Source: Fredinandcohnia onubensis
GTDB lineage: Bacteria; Bacillota; Bacilli; Bacillales; Bacillaceae_L
Assembly: GCF_031181385.1 (NCBI RefSeq)
Contig: NZ_JAPSKV010000002.1
Span: 418,382 to 482,381 of the forward strand
Reading direction: 5' to 3'
DNA: 64,000 nucleotides
The translations under genes and the position numbers were made by a program. Positions 42,601 to 51,327 of this stretch are shown here, one piece after another (the stretch's first letter is position 1; every line of letters starts with the position of its first letter). Under the pieces are notes generated by a model. That model made no database searches and was not told the origin of the DNA. It worked only from the letters and a program-made list of their open reading frames with translations.

Positions 42601-45553
42601 GTTAATTGGGAAAGACTTTGTCGACTATTACTTTGTCGCTTCAGATGGAAGGAATGAAAAAACAAGTGATACCTATCGTGTCGACATTACAACCGACCAT
42701 GATCAATCGAGTCTTCGTCTAAATATAAAGGAAAACGACATCGTGACTGGCGATGTGATTCTTAAAGGAACATCTGCTGAGGATGCACCTGACTACGTCT
42801 CATTAATGGTAGATGGCACTGAGCTAACGAGCGATACGTATCATTCTGTGGAGCGAACTGCGTATTTTGCATTAGATGTAAATGGCTTGAATACGTACTT
42901 CCAAAATGCGGTGACCATGGGAAAAGAAGTGCTCTACCTAATGGATAAGGATTGGTTGACACAGTGGAAAACCTTTAGTATTCCGATTGAGCCCGACCGC
43001 TTATCACTAGGAGAAAATACCATCACGGTTCGCTCAGGAAACAAAGCATCGCCATTCGACTTAGATTCTAGTGAAAACCGCGATGATTATGACTTAAAAA
43101 ATGTTCGCCTTGTCTTGTCGGATGGTACTGTTTTAACAGACCCAACCTACAACAATCCGGATCAAGTATTAAAAATGAATGATGCCAACCCATTCGTTGA
43201 TTTTCATTTTACAATCACGAACGATCATGCACTCTCTAAAACCGTGAAATGGGACACAACGACCGTATCGGATGGAGAACATCTAATCACCGTTCAAGAT
43301 GCTGATGAAACACTTGAACGAAAGGTGATTGTAGATAATACGGCTCCAACGATTGAAACAAATCTTGTTGAAAACAAAGAGTATAAAGGTGCGTTTACAA
43401 TTGAAGGTAGTGCAATCGATGAAATTGCGGGTGTTGAATCATTCGTAACCACCCTAGATGGTGAGATTATTTCACTTCCATATGAAACAGCATCCTCCAA
43501 ATTAGCACCTGAAGAACACAAACTAATCATGACTGCGGTTGATAAAGTTGGCAATCAAACAGAACACATTGTTCACTTCTCGGTTGTGAATGAAAATCCT
43601 GAAATGCCTGAAGCTTCTTCACCTGCAGATGGAGCAACCGTCAATGGTGACCCGGTTTTAAAAGTAAAAGTAACAGATCCGACGAACGATAAAGTCGATG
43701 TTACATTCTATCAAGGCTACAAATACGATGCGAGTCAAACTGAACATATTAAAGGCTATAAAAACGCATCTGATACGGAACCACCTCAAACACAGGTTCC
43801 AGCAGGAGAACAAGTCTTTACGGAAGAAGATATTGCCCTTGTTGCACAGCAGGATGGACAATATTTAACGAACAATTCACACACTCAATTTCCCTATCAT
43901 CGCTTTGATGTAAAGGTTGATTCTTCTGTTGATGAAAATGACATTGTCGAACTCAACTGGATAGGAAAGTCTTTAGAAGGACGAAAGGTTTCCATGTACG
44001 CGTGGAATCATGAAAAGGGTGGTTGGGAGTTAATCGATTATCGCGTTGCTGGAGAAAATGATTTTGAACTGTCAGGAAATGTTGAGGTTCATACATTTGT
44101 AAAAGACAGTAAAATTAATGTTCTCGTGCAGGATGAAATCCCAACCACACCGGACGAGTATGACTATACGTTTGTATGGATGTCAGATACTCAATTTTAC
44201 GCGGAAAGCTTCCCACATATCTTTGATCGTCAAACACAATGGATTGCCGAAAATCAAGACGAAATGAAGATTGAGTATGTCTTCCATACGGGAGATTTAG
44301 TGAACGTCTCGACAGACGAAAGCCAGTGGAATTATGCGGACCAATATATGGGCGTTTTAGACCAGCACAATATTCCATATGGCGTCCTAGCTGGTAATCA
44401 TGACGTGAATCAAGTGAACAATGATTACACCGATTATTATCGTTACTTTGGTGAGAATCGTTTTGAGAACAAACCTTATTATGGCGGTTCCTACCTGAAC
44501 AACCGTGGGCATTATGATTTAATCTCAGCGAACGGAAACGATTATATTATGGTGTACCTTGGTTGGGGAGTAACCGATGAGGGAATCCAGTGGGTCAATG
44601 ATGTCCTTGCTGCGCATCCTGACCGAATGGCAATCTTGAACTTCCATGAGTACTTGCTTGCGACTGGAACTAGACATCCACTCGGTGAAAAGCTTTATAA
44701 TGAAATTGTCGTTCCAAATGAGAATGTCATCGCGGTATTGAGTGGACATTATCATGAAGCGCAAACCTTAATTGATGAAATTGATGATAACGGCGACGGC
44801 ACACCAGATCGTACCGTGTATCAAATGCTTGCCGATTATCAGGCTGGCCCTGAAGGTGGCCAAGGCTACATGAGACTCTTGCATTTTGATCAGGACAATC
44901 ATCGCATCATCGTAAATACGTATTCACCTTATCTAGATGACTATAACTACTATGATACCGATGCCCATCCTGAAAAAGATGAGTTCATCATTAACCTGGA
45001 CTTAAGCACCGTTGAAAAACAAGTTGCGACCGATTATTTCTCAGTAAATGTCTATACCGATACAGAAATAGGCAAAGATGAGGACGTAGAAAGTGGTGAA
45101 ATCGCGGAAACCGTTTGGAAAGGCCTAGCAAACGGAAACCTCTACTCATGGTATGCGGTTGTTGAAGATGATCATACTGGAAAAACAGTGTCTGACATCT
45201 GGTCCTTCACAAAACAAGCAGCTGGTTCAGATTCAGAGGATGAAAATGATCCTGAGGAGCCACCAACTGAGCAACCTGAACAACCAGCAGATGAGGAGCA
45301 ACAACCAGAGCAACCTGAAAAACCAGAGAGCGATAATCAAGATCAAACTAATAACGACAATGCGAATAAAGATCAAGATGACCAGCACGTTGAAGACGTA
45401 AATAACGACGAGACTGATAAACAACCAAAGCAGAATAGTGACACTCTACCCGTTACAGCAACCAATATCTATAACTTGCTACTAGCAGGATTTATTTTAT
45501 TGATTGTGGGTGGAACGATATTTGTCATAAGAAAACGTAAACTTCAGGCATAA
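39626..45553 (+). CDS. Giant LPXTA-anchored surface protein: three lamin-tail domains and a calcineurin-like metallophosphoesterase
   Basis: 1975 residues, ATG at 39626 with AAGGAGG. The signal peptide (M-R-K-K-A-K-L-K-K-G, A-R-A cleavage near 33) is followed by an acidic low-complexity stretch to about 160. Three lamin-tail-like domains begin near 163, 452 and 732 (L-L-I-T-E-I, Y-E-Y-F-E-I-Y-N-N), separated by Ig/FN3-like segments (T-D-N-L-A-I-P-L-V-T-L-H-Y). A large all-beta region follows. The phosphoesterase domain spans about 1510-1780 (M-S-D-T-Q-F, H-T-G-D-L-V, G-N-H-D-V-N, S-G-H-Y-H-E-A). A P/E/Q/D-rich wall-spanning region leads to L-P-V-T-A at 1941, a membrane span and a K/R tail. 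A sortase that accepts alanine would anchor it. It probably degrades external phosphoester substrates. Confidence 0.92.
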   Translation: MRKKAKLKKGLAVTTTLAILVSNLGLAVPSARAEEASQIPISQVQPENQVQKQEDSISDSGNHESDVQDSPSIPEEALPSENKADTEMTEAPSSPTTETESQPSEEETQENTVVEESEPTSTSNKEEVEQTTISEQQEENTTGNETDQTIEQVEEPIDYQQLPPLLITEIMPNNSGADDYEYFEIYNNTNQPIILDHHTFSLRYTDGSVTPDVDMQFAPATLAPKESMVFWHNSKQKTLADFNQKYQTSLTEDQVVEFGGPPNFYNSGNRAVVIKDQAGNDLLVANYLKEDIGDGLVVQYQYPVSGVEMEKLETKAQPSPGTIVAEQVPQQEVVAEENQAPIITHEQITNASAKEDLVISATITDDHHASLAAVYYQTEQNGEFKKIAMTHAEGQIYQATVPKESLTNETLRYYIEVTDTNHRVTYPEKDGFDVAIEDIVEPDYDSLPPILITEISPNSEGGGTDYYEYFELYNNSNQPQVLTNYSFIYYYTDTGKELPFQIPATTIEPQEKLVFWFNNGNKTLEDFNAQFGTELTNEQVVEFTDSFPGFANGGNRALVLKDLQGAEVISASYLGSDNDNTGAVIQYEYPDQGTIMKKLQGMAPPSPGVITDKQVPAVPVQLPEIPTDTEAPVIEHTQVDEVDAYKPVKIEAKVTDNLAIPLVTLHYKEKDAENFTAISMNPSVDNKSAYSAEIPAASVTSDLIYYIEASDGIQTAKTSEYTINVKQIDIDYSTLPHLLVTEVVPDTTNVGSADGYEFIEIYNNSNQDINFKDYKIYYRYGTDPGTDVVWPSVPEDVIIPAGKTLVFWIINDQNGDSTVADFNQNYGSNLVENENIVRIYTGGMANGSMRGIVIGTNAHKEVALAYYNDVPNVDDTYADKGIVYGYPTDQTTQQIKLEIKDATPGSVETHQVPREAVQLPEDTIAPVVDNQTELTEIAEKDNIEIAANVTDDQEVKSVRLFYKISDQDEYQMKILQQDSKSGLFHSTIYSPELIGKDFVDYYFVASDGRNEKTSDTYRVDITTDHDQSSLRLNIKENDIVTGDVILKGTSAEDAPDYVSLMVDGTELTSDTYHSVERTAYFALDVNGLNTYFQNAVTMGKEVLYLMDKDWLTQWKTFSIPIEPDRLSLGENTITVRSGNKASPFDLDSSENRDDYDLKNVRLVLSDGTVLTDPTYNNPDQVLKMNDANPFVDFHFTITNDHALSKTVKWDTTTVSDGEHLITVQDADETLERKVIVDNTAPTIETNLVENKEYKGAFTIEGSAIDEIAGVESFVTTLDGEIISLPYETASSKLAPEEHKLIMTAVDKVGNQTEHIVHFSVVNENPEMPEASSPADGATVNGDPVLKVKVTDPTNDKVDVTFYQGYKYDASQTEHIKGYKNASDTEPPQTQVPAGEQVFTEEDIALVAQQDGQYLTNNSHTQFPYHRFDVKVDSSVDENDIVELNWIGKSLEGRKVSMYAWNHEKGGWELIDYRVAGENDFELSGNVEVHTFVKDSKINVLVQDEIPTTPDEYDYTFVWMSDTQFYAESFPHIFDRQTQWIAENQDEMKIEYVFHTGDLVNVSTDESQWNYADQYMGVLDQHNIPYGVLAGNHDVNQVNNDYTDYYRYFGENRFENKPYYGGSYLNNRGHYDLISANGNDYIMVYLGWGVTDEGIQWVNDVLAAHPDRMAILNFHEYLLATGTRHPLGEKLYNEIVVPNENVIAVLSGHYHEAQTLIDEIDDNGDGTPDRTVYQMLADYQAGPEGGQGYMRLLHFDQDNHRIIVNTYSPYLDDYNYYDTDAHPEKDEFIINLDLSTVEKQVATDYFSVNVYTDTEIGKDEDVESGEIAETVWKGLANGNLYSWYAVVEDDHTGKTVSDIWSFTKQAAGSDSEDENDPEEPPTEQPEQPADEEQQPEQPEKPESDNQDQTNNDNANKDQDDQHVEDVNNDETDKQPKQNSDTLPVTATNIYNLLLAGFILLIVGGTIFVIRKRKLQA

Positions 45554-45560
45554 TAGTAAG

Positions 45561-45589
45561 AGGCATGGTTTCTAAAAAGAACCATGCCT
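45561..45589 (+). terminator. Terminator after the giant surface protein gene
   Basis: AGGCATGGTTCT-type arms (AGGCATGGTT/AACCATGCCT) around a short A-rich loop, 8 bases past the stop. Confidence 0.75.
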
Positions 45590-45626
45590 TTAACTATTGG
45601 ATTTTCTATTTTCATCCAATAAACCC

Positions 45627-45660
45627 TCGACAAACTTCGGGGCGTCACTGTGACTGTATA
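45627..45660. repeat. Dispersed repeat, copy 1 (TCGACAAACTT...GTCACTGTGAC)
   Basis: TCGACAAACTTCGGGGCGTC then ACTGTGACTGTATA, ending 2 bases before the degV stop. A second copy with a 9-base insertion lies at 46728-46770, so the pair brackets degV. Each contains the palindrome GTCACTGTGAC. Confidence 0.7.
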
Positions 45661-45662
45661 TT

Positions 45663-46514
45663 CTATCTTTCCAAGCCCGCAATTCCAAATCCGCCTGGTC
45701 CAGCATGGGTGGAGATCATGGCGCCGGCTTGTATCCAACTGATATTTTCAAATCCATGTTCTTTTGCGACATCGGTCATTCTCTCCTTAATCTTTTCATC
45801 TAGACCAACGGAGTATACTAAATAAATTTGACCTTTATCAATGTCATATTGACTTAAATAATCTTGGATCAGTTTTTCCGTAACGGTACTCATATTCCCG
45901 CGATACTTTTTAGTAGATGTGAGTTTTCCATCTATTAATTCAATACATGGCTTAATTTTCAACAAAGCTCCTCCGAGATAAGCAAGGTTACTGACTCTTC
46001 CACCCGCTTTTAAAAACTCTAGACTGCCAGGAACAAAAGCCAGTCTGGATTTAGGGACGACCGCTTCGATTTTTTTGACTAACTGTTCAGGATCAATAGT
46101 AGGTTCTTTTGCTACTACATCTACTGCATACATCACAATAGCAGCTAATCCTCCAGTAACGTTCAATGCATCAATCAGAAAAATATCATTTAACTCTTCC
46201 GTTGCAATAATGGCATTTTGGAAGGAAGAAGATGCCTTAGACGTATAACCTATATGAATAATGACACAATCGGGAAAGTCCGTTTTAATCTGTTTAAAGA
46301 ATTCCTCATATTCATAAACATTTGTTGCAGTTGTGGAGGGGATTTTCTTGGTTCGCTCATAATAATCATATATATCCTCTACCGGCAACGCCCCATCTAA
46401 ATAATCCTTTTCACCCATGATAACGTGCATCGGAACCACTTGAACAGAGTGTTTGCTTGTCCATTTTAAAGGTAAATCCGCGCCACTTTCCGTAGTTAAA
46501 ATAATTCTACCCAA
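45663..46514 (-). CDS. DegV family fatty-acid-binding protein
   Basis: 283 residues from a TTG at 46514 (GAGGGG). The E-S-G-A-D-L-P opening, P-S-T-T-A-T near residue 60, and G-G-R-V-S-N-L-A-Y-L-G-G-A-L-L are DegV marks. DegV/FakB proteins bind a fatty acid and present it to the kinase FakA for phosphorylation. Bacilli carry several copies. It is a single gene bracketed by two copies of a short dispersed repeat. Confidence 0.9.
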   Translation of the reverse strand: MGRIILTTESGADLPLKWTSKHSVQVVPMHVIMGEKDYLDGALPVEDIYDYYERTKKIPSTTATNVYEYEEFFKQIKTDFPDCVIIHIGYTSKASSSFQNAIIATEELNDIFLIDALNVTGGLAAIVMYAVDVVAKEPTIDPEQLVKKIEAVVPKSRLAFVPGSLEFLKAGGRVSNLAYLGGALLKIKPCIELIDGKLTSTKKYRGNMSTVTEKLIQDYLSQYDIDKGQIYLVYSVGLDEKIKERMTDVAKEHGFENISWIQAGAMISTHAGPGGFGIAGLER

Positions 46515-46877
46515 TTATAATTCCCCTCTCATCTCCCATTACGGGTCAGATGTTAACCATCGTACCTAAACTAACTATACAATATACGTAAGCGTTTTAC
46601 AGAATTTTTTAAGTAGAAATAAAGCAATGTGGCTGAAAATAGAAGGTTACGCGTTAGTGAGGCTTGATTCTAGTGAGGAAGAAGTGAACAAGTACTGAAA
46701 GTTGATTGAAGTTTATCCTAAAACTATCGACAAACTTTGAGCCATTTCGGGGTGTCACTGTGACTTTATAATGATGTTCTTCCCAATTCATTAGAGTTTT
46801 AATGTGAACGCAATTTTATCCCCTCTACAAATAGGATATAATAAACGGTACATAGAATCTGGAAGGAGTTCATACAC
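46515..46877. other. Divergent intergenic region with dispersed repeat copy 2
   Basis: Contains the second TCGACAAACTT...GTCACTGTGAC element at 46728-46770 and presumably the divergent promoters of degV and the MBL-fold gene. No open frame with a ribosome binding site. Confidence 0.5.
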
Positions 46878-47726
46878 ATGCAAACATTGCAAAAGCTTTC
46901 CAATCGTCTCTTCTACCTGCCTCCAGTTCAACAAACAGACCGTCCGATTTTGGTAGCGATTGTGGGGGACGACCAGACATTGTTAATTGATGCTGGAAAT
47001 TCTTCTAATCATGCTAAACTTTTCAAAGAGCAATTAGCTTCCTATCATGTAACCGGTGATATTCTCGCTCTTACACATTGGCATTGGGATCATATATTTG
47101 GTTTGAATGAAATGGACATGCCTTCAATCGCAAATAACATGACCTATGAAAAAACAAAAGAACTGCAGCAACTATCATGGGAAGATAAGGAATTGGATGA
47201 ACGTGTTGAAGCAGGGATTGAAATTCCATTTTGTGCTGACGCGATTAAACTTGAGCTTCGAAATGACCGAGATATAATCATACCGAATCCCACTATTATT
47301 TTTGAAGAGCGAATAAAACTGAATCTCGGTGGGGTTACCTGCATCATCGAACATATTGGTGGAGACCATTCAGCTGATTCAAATCTCCTCTATATTGCGG
47401 AGGAAAAAACGATATTTCTCGGTGATTGCCTCTATGCAAATCTGTACGCAGAAAAATGGTACTATACGACTGAAAAAATGAGAAAACTTCTAGAGAAGAT
47501 CGAAAAATACGATGCAGAAATCTATTTCCTCTCCCATCATCCTGGACCACTAACTAAGGGTGAATTTTCTTCGTTTGTAACACTACTAAAGACGAGTGCC
47601 TTATTGACTGAGAAACATAAAGGAGATCTTGAAAAAATCAAAACAGAGATGGCCTCGTATTTTCAACGTGAGTTAACGGAAGATGATTTAGAAATTATCA
47701 CATACTTTGTAAATGGGTATGTGTAA
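46878..47726 (+). CDS. MBL-fold metallo-hydrolase
   Basis: 282 residues, ATG at 46878 behind GGAAGGAG. The zinc motif T-H-W-H-W-D-H is at 66-72, the second-sphere H of I-G-G-D-H-S and the bridging aspartate of L-G-D-C-L-Y follow, and S-H-H-P-G-P supplies the last histidine. This is the generic glyoxalase II-like fold, and the reaction cannot be predicted. Single gene with a terminator. Confidence 0.85.
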   Translation: MQTLQKLSNRLFYLPPVQQTDRPILVAIVGDDQTLLIDAGNSSNHAKLFKEQLASYHVTGDILALTHWHWDHIFGLNEMDMPSIANNMTYEKTKELQQLSWEDKELDERVEAGIEIPFCADAIKLELRNDRDIIIPNPTIIFEERIKLNLGGVTCIIEHIGGDHSADSNLLYIAEEKTIFLGDCLYANLYAEKWYYTTEKMRKLLEKIEKYDAEIYFLSHHPGPLTKGEFSSFVTLLKTSALLTEKHKGDLEKIKTEMASYFQRELTEDDLEIITYFVNGYV

Positions 47727-47734
47727 CATGACAG

Positions 47735-47767
47735 TAACCCAAGGTGAGTTCCTTGGGTTTTGTTTTA
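47735..47767 (+). terminator. Terminator after the MBL-fold gene
   Basis: AACCCAAGG and CCTTGGGTT arms with a 6-base loop and T-rich 3' flank. Confidence 0.85.
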
Positions 47768-47922
47768 TTTATCCCCTACTTCCAACATCACTAGTTTGTT
47801 ACAACATTTCAAACAGAAATATGAAGGAAATGTGAACCTTTTCACAAATGTATTTTCAAACTACTTATTCGAGATATACTGTAAGTAGTTTAACAATAAT
47901 CTTCCAAGGAAGGTGCTAGGTA

Positions 47923-48126
47923 ATGAAAGGTACAGCATTATTAATCAATAGAGACCACTCTGTAACAGTATTTGAAAACGTTGAGCATGATGTATACGAA
48001 GATCTAGTAAGTCTCGAAGATTCTAAGAATATAAAATGTACCATTAATAACAAAGAAGTTCAATTTGACCCCATTGATAAAGTCGTTTGGTATGAAGAAA
48101 CAATCGACTGGGAATACGGTTATTAA
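47923..48126 (+). CDS. Small hypothetical protein, 67 residues
   Basis: ATG at 47923 with AAGGAAGG upstream and its own terminator downstream, so it is probably expressed. It is acidic, soluble and rich in aromatic residues at the C-terminus (V-V-W-Y-E-E-T-I-D-W-E-Y-G-Y). I do not recognise a family. Neighbours are unrelated single genes. Confidence 0.75.
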   Translation: MKGTALLINRDHSVTVFENVEHDVYEDLVSLEDSKNIKCTINNKEVQFDPIDKVVWYEETIDWEYGY

Positions 48127-48152
48127 TCATAGACAATTTTTTTCCGTAAACA

Positions 48153-48191
48153 AAGCTTGCTGTATGTAAATTACTGCAAGCTTATTTTTTT
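48153..48191 (+). terminator. Terminator after the 67-residue gene
   Basis: AAGCTTGC and GCAAGCTT arms with a 15-base loop, followed by a T run. Confidence 0.85.
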
Positions 48192-48337
48192 ATCATCGAC
48201 AGAGAATGAGCAATTATGGCAAAACACCTTATTATAATGGATAACTATTCTTCTATTTCCACATTAATCTACATACCTAGACAATTCTATAGTATAATTA
48301 TTAACTAGAATAATAGATTAATGAGGAGGTCCAAGAG

Positions 48338-49435
48338 TTGGGTAAAAAGAAAATATATATGTCCGTGACTACGACTGCAGTCATTGCCTCTGCACTATTT
48401 GCTGCGGAAGAGGCTGAGGCAGCAAGCACGTACAAAGTACAGAGTGGTGATTCACTGTGGAAGATTGCTCAAAAACATGATCTTACCGTTTCACAATTGA
48501 AGTCCTTAAATAGTTTAAACAGCGATCTTATTTTCCCAAATCAAGTCCTTAAGACAGAAATAACTACGAACAATAATTCAGGCAGCAATAACACGCAACC
48601 TACAAATGAAAAAGAAACCCAAAAGCCTAGTACATCGAAGGCAACTACATATACAGTTAAATCTGGTGATACACTAAGTGGTATTGCCGTGAAACATAAG
48701 GTTTCAATTAATGAATTAATGAAGTGGAATAACTTGAATTCTACTCTTATCTTCCCAGGAAACGTATTTGTTGTAAGTAAACCTACTTCTACTGAGGAAC
48801 CAAGTAGCTCTACTCCGGAGAAACCAAACAACACTACTACCGAAAAAACAGAGCAACCTCATGAAGAAAATGTTCGTTCCGCTACTGTTTATACAGTTAA
48901 GTCAGGCGATACTCTGTCAAGAATTGCAATTGAATATAAAGTGACAGTTCCAAACCTTAGAAAATGGAACAACTTGAAATCAGATATGATCTACATTGGT
49001 CAAAAGCTAAATATTGGTGAAGGGGCAAAAGTAGAAACCCCTACAGTTGAAACCCCATCAAATAATAGTAGCTATAATGTAGATCAGTTGATTAAAGTAG
49101 CTAAAAACCAATTGGGAATAAGCTATGCATGGGGTGGATCTACACCTAATGGATTTGACTGCAGTGGATTCATTTACTATGCATATAAGTCAGCAGGATT
49201 AGATACTCTTCGTTATTCAAGCGAAGGTTACCATATGCGCTCTTATTATGTTAATACACCTAAGGTTGGAGACTTAGTATTCTTCCAAGGAACCTATAAA
49301 TCTGGTATTTCTCATGTTGGGATTTATCTTGGTGACAACGAATTCATTCATGCTTCAAATGACGGAGTCGTCATTTCGAATGTAAATGACTCTTATTGGA
49401 AAAAACATTTTGAAAGCTTTAAGAGGTTTTATTAA
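48338..49435 (+). CDS. LysM (x3) NlpC/P60 peptidoglycan endopeptidase (LytE/CwlS-like)
   Basis: 365 residues from a TTG at 48338, eight bases after GAGGAGG. A signal peptide ends near 30 (A-E-A-A-S). Three LysM domains lie at about 31-75, 105-150 and 185-228, joined by T/E/P-rich linkers. The C-terminal NlpC/P60 domain has Cys275 (F-D-C-S-G-F) and His326 (S-H-V-G-I-Y) plus a third polar residue near 338. These DL-endopeptidases cut gamma-D-Glu-meso-DAP links and help cell separation and elongation. The usual length matches LytE-type enzymes. Confidence 0.95.
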   Translation: MGKKKIYMSVTTTAVIASALFAAEEAEAASTYKVQSGDSLWKIAQKHDLTVSQLKSLNSLNSDLIFPNQVLKTEITTNNNSGSNNTQPTNEKETQKPSTSKATTYTVKSGDTLSGIAVKHKVSINELMKWNNLNSTLIFPGNVFVVSKPTSTEEPSSSTPEKPNNTTTEKTEQPHEENVRSATVYTVKSGDTLSRIAIEYKVTVPNLRKWNNLKSDMIYIGQKLNIGEGAKVETPTVETPSNNSSYNVDQLIKVAKNQLGISYAWGGSTPNGFDCSGFIYYAYKSAGLDTLRYSSEGYHMRSYYVNTPKVGDLVFFQGTYKSGISHVGIYLGDNEFIHASNDGVVISNVNDSYWKKHFESFKRFY

Positions 49436-49443
49436 GAGATTTG

Positions 49444-49480
49444 GAGGAAGTCAGTTCTTAGGGATTGACTTCCTCTTTTA
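49444..49480 (+). terminator. Terminator after the NlpC/P60 gene
   Basis: GAGGAAGTCA and TGACTTCCTC perfect arms with a 12-base loop and a short T run. Confidence 0.85.
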
Positions 49481-49519
49481 GGTTTTCTCCTTTTTGATAA
49501 CCCAAACCATTCTCTCATT

Positions 49520-50488
49520 TTAAATCTCTATTATTACTTTCCCTTGTGAATGTCCTTTTTCAAAATACTGAAATGCTTCTGGAACTTCACTTAAGGAAAA
49601 ATTTCTATCAATAACTGGTTTTACTTTTCCATCTTCAATAAGCTCTTTCATCAACACTAAATCTTTTTGGTTCGCCCTCTGTAAAAAGGTCATAAATTTC
49701 TTTTTTTCAATCATGGATAACCAAGATCTTTGTATCATTGTCTGATACATTTGACTACTTTCGCCACCTACATGAACAAATACCCCATTCTCTTTTAACA
49801 TTTTTTTATAGGTTGTCATCGATTGACAGCCATTCACTCCAAGAATCAAATCATATGTCTGGTCATGGTTCTTAAAGTCTTCTTTTTTATAATCGATCAC
49901 ATGGTCAGCACCAAGTGACCTTGCTATATCTACATTTCGAGTACTCACCACAGCCGTCACTTCCGCACCGAATGCCTTTGCAATTTGGATAGCAAATGTT
50001 CCCACACCACCGGAAGCACCATAAATCAATACTTTCTGTCCAGTCTTTACCACCCCTTTATCCCTTATTGCTTGTAAAGCTGTGGTAGCCGCCATGGGCA
50101 CGGCAGCTGCTTCAGTAAATGATAGATTATTAGGTTTCAACGCCAATGTCTTTTCATCGACAACTACATATTCCGCAAAAGCACCAAATCCACTGCTAGA
50201 TAAGTCTCCGAAGACCTCATCACCTACCTGAAATTGGGTAACTTTAGCACCTACAGCCTCGATAATTCCAGCCATGTCCCCACCAGGAATAGGGAATTTC
50301 GGTTTCATTAGTCCAAATACCAATCGAGCTAGCCGTGGTTTGCCTGATAATAAAACAAAATTGCCAAAATTAATCGAGGATGCATGCACTCTTACTAAAA
50401 TTTGATTTTCCTTAGGTGTGGGCGTAGTGACCTCACTAAGTTTAAGTGTATCTGGTGATCCATATCTTTCTGAGATAATTGCTTTCAT
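49520..50488 (-). CDS. Zinc-independent MDR-family NADPH:quinone oxidoreductase-like dehydrogenase
   Basis: 322 residues, ATG at 50488 behind GGAGGACGGAG. A GroES-like N-terminus with P-G-G-D-M-A-G-I-I-E and the Rossmann loop I-Y-G-A-S-G-G-V-G-T-F-A place it in the quinone-oxidoreductase branch of medium-chain dehydrogenases. The cysteine ligands of zinc alcohol dehydrogenases are missing. It probably reduces quinones or enones with NADPH. The Crp-family regulator lies 94 bases upstream on the same strand. Confidence 0.85.
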   Translation of the reverse strand: MKAIISERYGSPDTLKLSEVTTPTPKENQILVRVHASSINFGNFVLLSGKPRLARLVFGLMKPKFPIPGGDMAGIIEAVGAKVTQFQVGDEVFGDLSSSGFGAFAEYVVVDEKTLALKPNNLSFTEAAAVPMAATTALQAIRDKGVVKTGQKVLIYGASGGVGTFAIQIAKAFGAEVTAVVSTRNVDIARSLGADHVIDYKKEDFKNHDQTYDLILGVNGCQSMTTYKKMLKENGVFVHVGGESSQMYQTMIQRSWLSMIEKKKFMTFLQRANQKDLVLMKELIEDGKVKPVIDRNFSLSEVPEAFQYFEKGHSQGKVIIEI

Positions 50489-50582
50489 CTCCGTCCTCCT
50501 TTTAACTCTTTTTTATTTATTGTAGTTGGGTGATGTAGAGCCAGCATTGACTTAAGTTAAGATGTGTGTAAAATTGAAAAAT

Positions 50583-51161
50583 TTATGATTGAATTCTCTT
50601 TTTAATTCTACTTAAGGACTCTGGTGTCATACCGAGGTAGCTTGCCAATTGATGTTGAGGTACACGTATGAGAAGTTCTGGACGATTATTGATGATCGTT
50701 TTATAGCGTTCTTCTGGAGAAGAGCGAATAAATGTTGCGGTTTCATTTTGAGCTTGGGTAAGGTAGTTTTCCATCATGCGCCGAGTCATGGTCTCAAGTT
50801 CCGTGTATTGCTTATACATTTCTTGTTCAGATAGTACGTCGCCCACAACCAAAATACTGTCTTCTAAGCATGTTAATGAAAAATTTGATAATTGTTCTGG
50901 TTCTTCAATATTTAACAACAAAATTGCCTGTTCTTCGGTGAAAAAATGGGTAGTCACCTCTTTTCCATCCTCATCAATTTGATATTGTCTGACACACCCT
51001 TTCAATACAAAGTAACATCTCTCCGTTGGAGAATCCCCCTGCTTAATCAGATAGCTCCCTTTTTCAACCTTCTCTATAGTTAAAGCGTCCAAGACAGCTT
51101 GTTGCTCAGCTTCATTTAACGTTGTATATTTAGCCATATATTTAGTGAGGATTTCTTTCAT
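50583..51161 (-). CDS. Crp/Fnr-family transcriptional regulator
   Basis: 192 residues, ATG at 51161 behind GGAGGTG. The N-terminal cyclic-nucleotide-type beta barrel (about 15-115; K-G-S-Y-L-I-K-Q-G-D-S) lacks the phosphate-binding R-S residues needed for cAMP. The C-terminal helix-turn-helix (V-P-Q-H-Q-L-A-S-Y-L-G-M-T-P-E-S-L-S-R) is complete. No Fnr-type cysteine cluster. It is likely to control the adjacent oxidoreductase and perhaps the divergent DedA gene. Confidence 0.88.
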   Translation of the reverse strand: MKEILTKYMAKYTTLNEAEQQAVLDALTIEKVEKGSYLIKQGDSPTERCYFVLKGCVRQYQIDEDGKEVTTHFFTEEQAILLLNIEEPEQLSNFSLTCLEDSILVVGDVLSEQEMYKQYTELETMTRRMMENYLTQAQNETATFIRSSPEERYKTIINNRPELLIRVPQHQLASYLGMTPESLSRIKKRIQS

Positions 51162-51222
51162 GACAACACCTCCATTTTCAGTTTATGGGCACTTCATGAC
51201 AATAGTACCATTTTATCCATAA

Positions 51223-51238
51223 CAAAATCTCGATTTTG
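51223..51238. promoter_or_regulatory. Palindrome in the Crp/DedA divergent promoter region
   Basis: CAAAATCTCGATTTTG has perfect 7-base arms around a 2-base centre, between the two divergent starts. It could be the Crp-type regulator's site, although it does not match the classical TGTGA consensus. Confidence 0.35.
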
Positions 51239-51327
51239 ACGTCTTCACGTATAAAGTTTTGTTGTTAACAAACGCTAATTTTATCGGATTGATTAGACTC
51301 GTGCATAGTCAGGAATGAGGAAGGATT

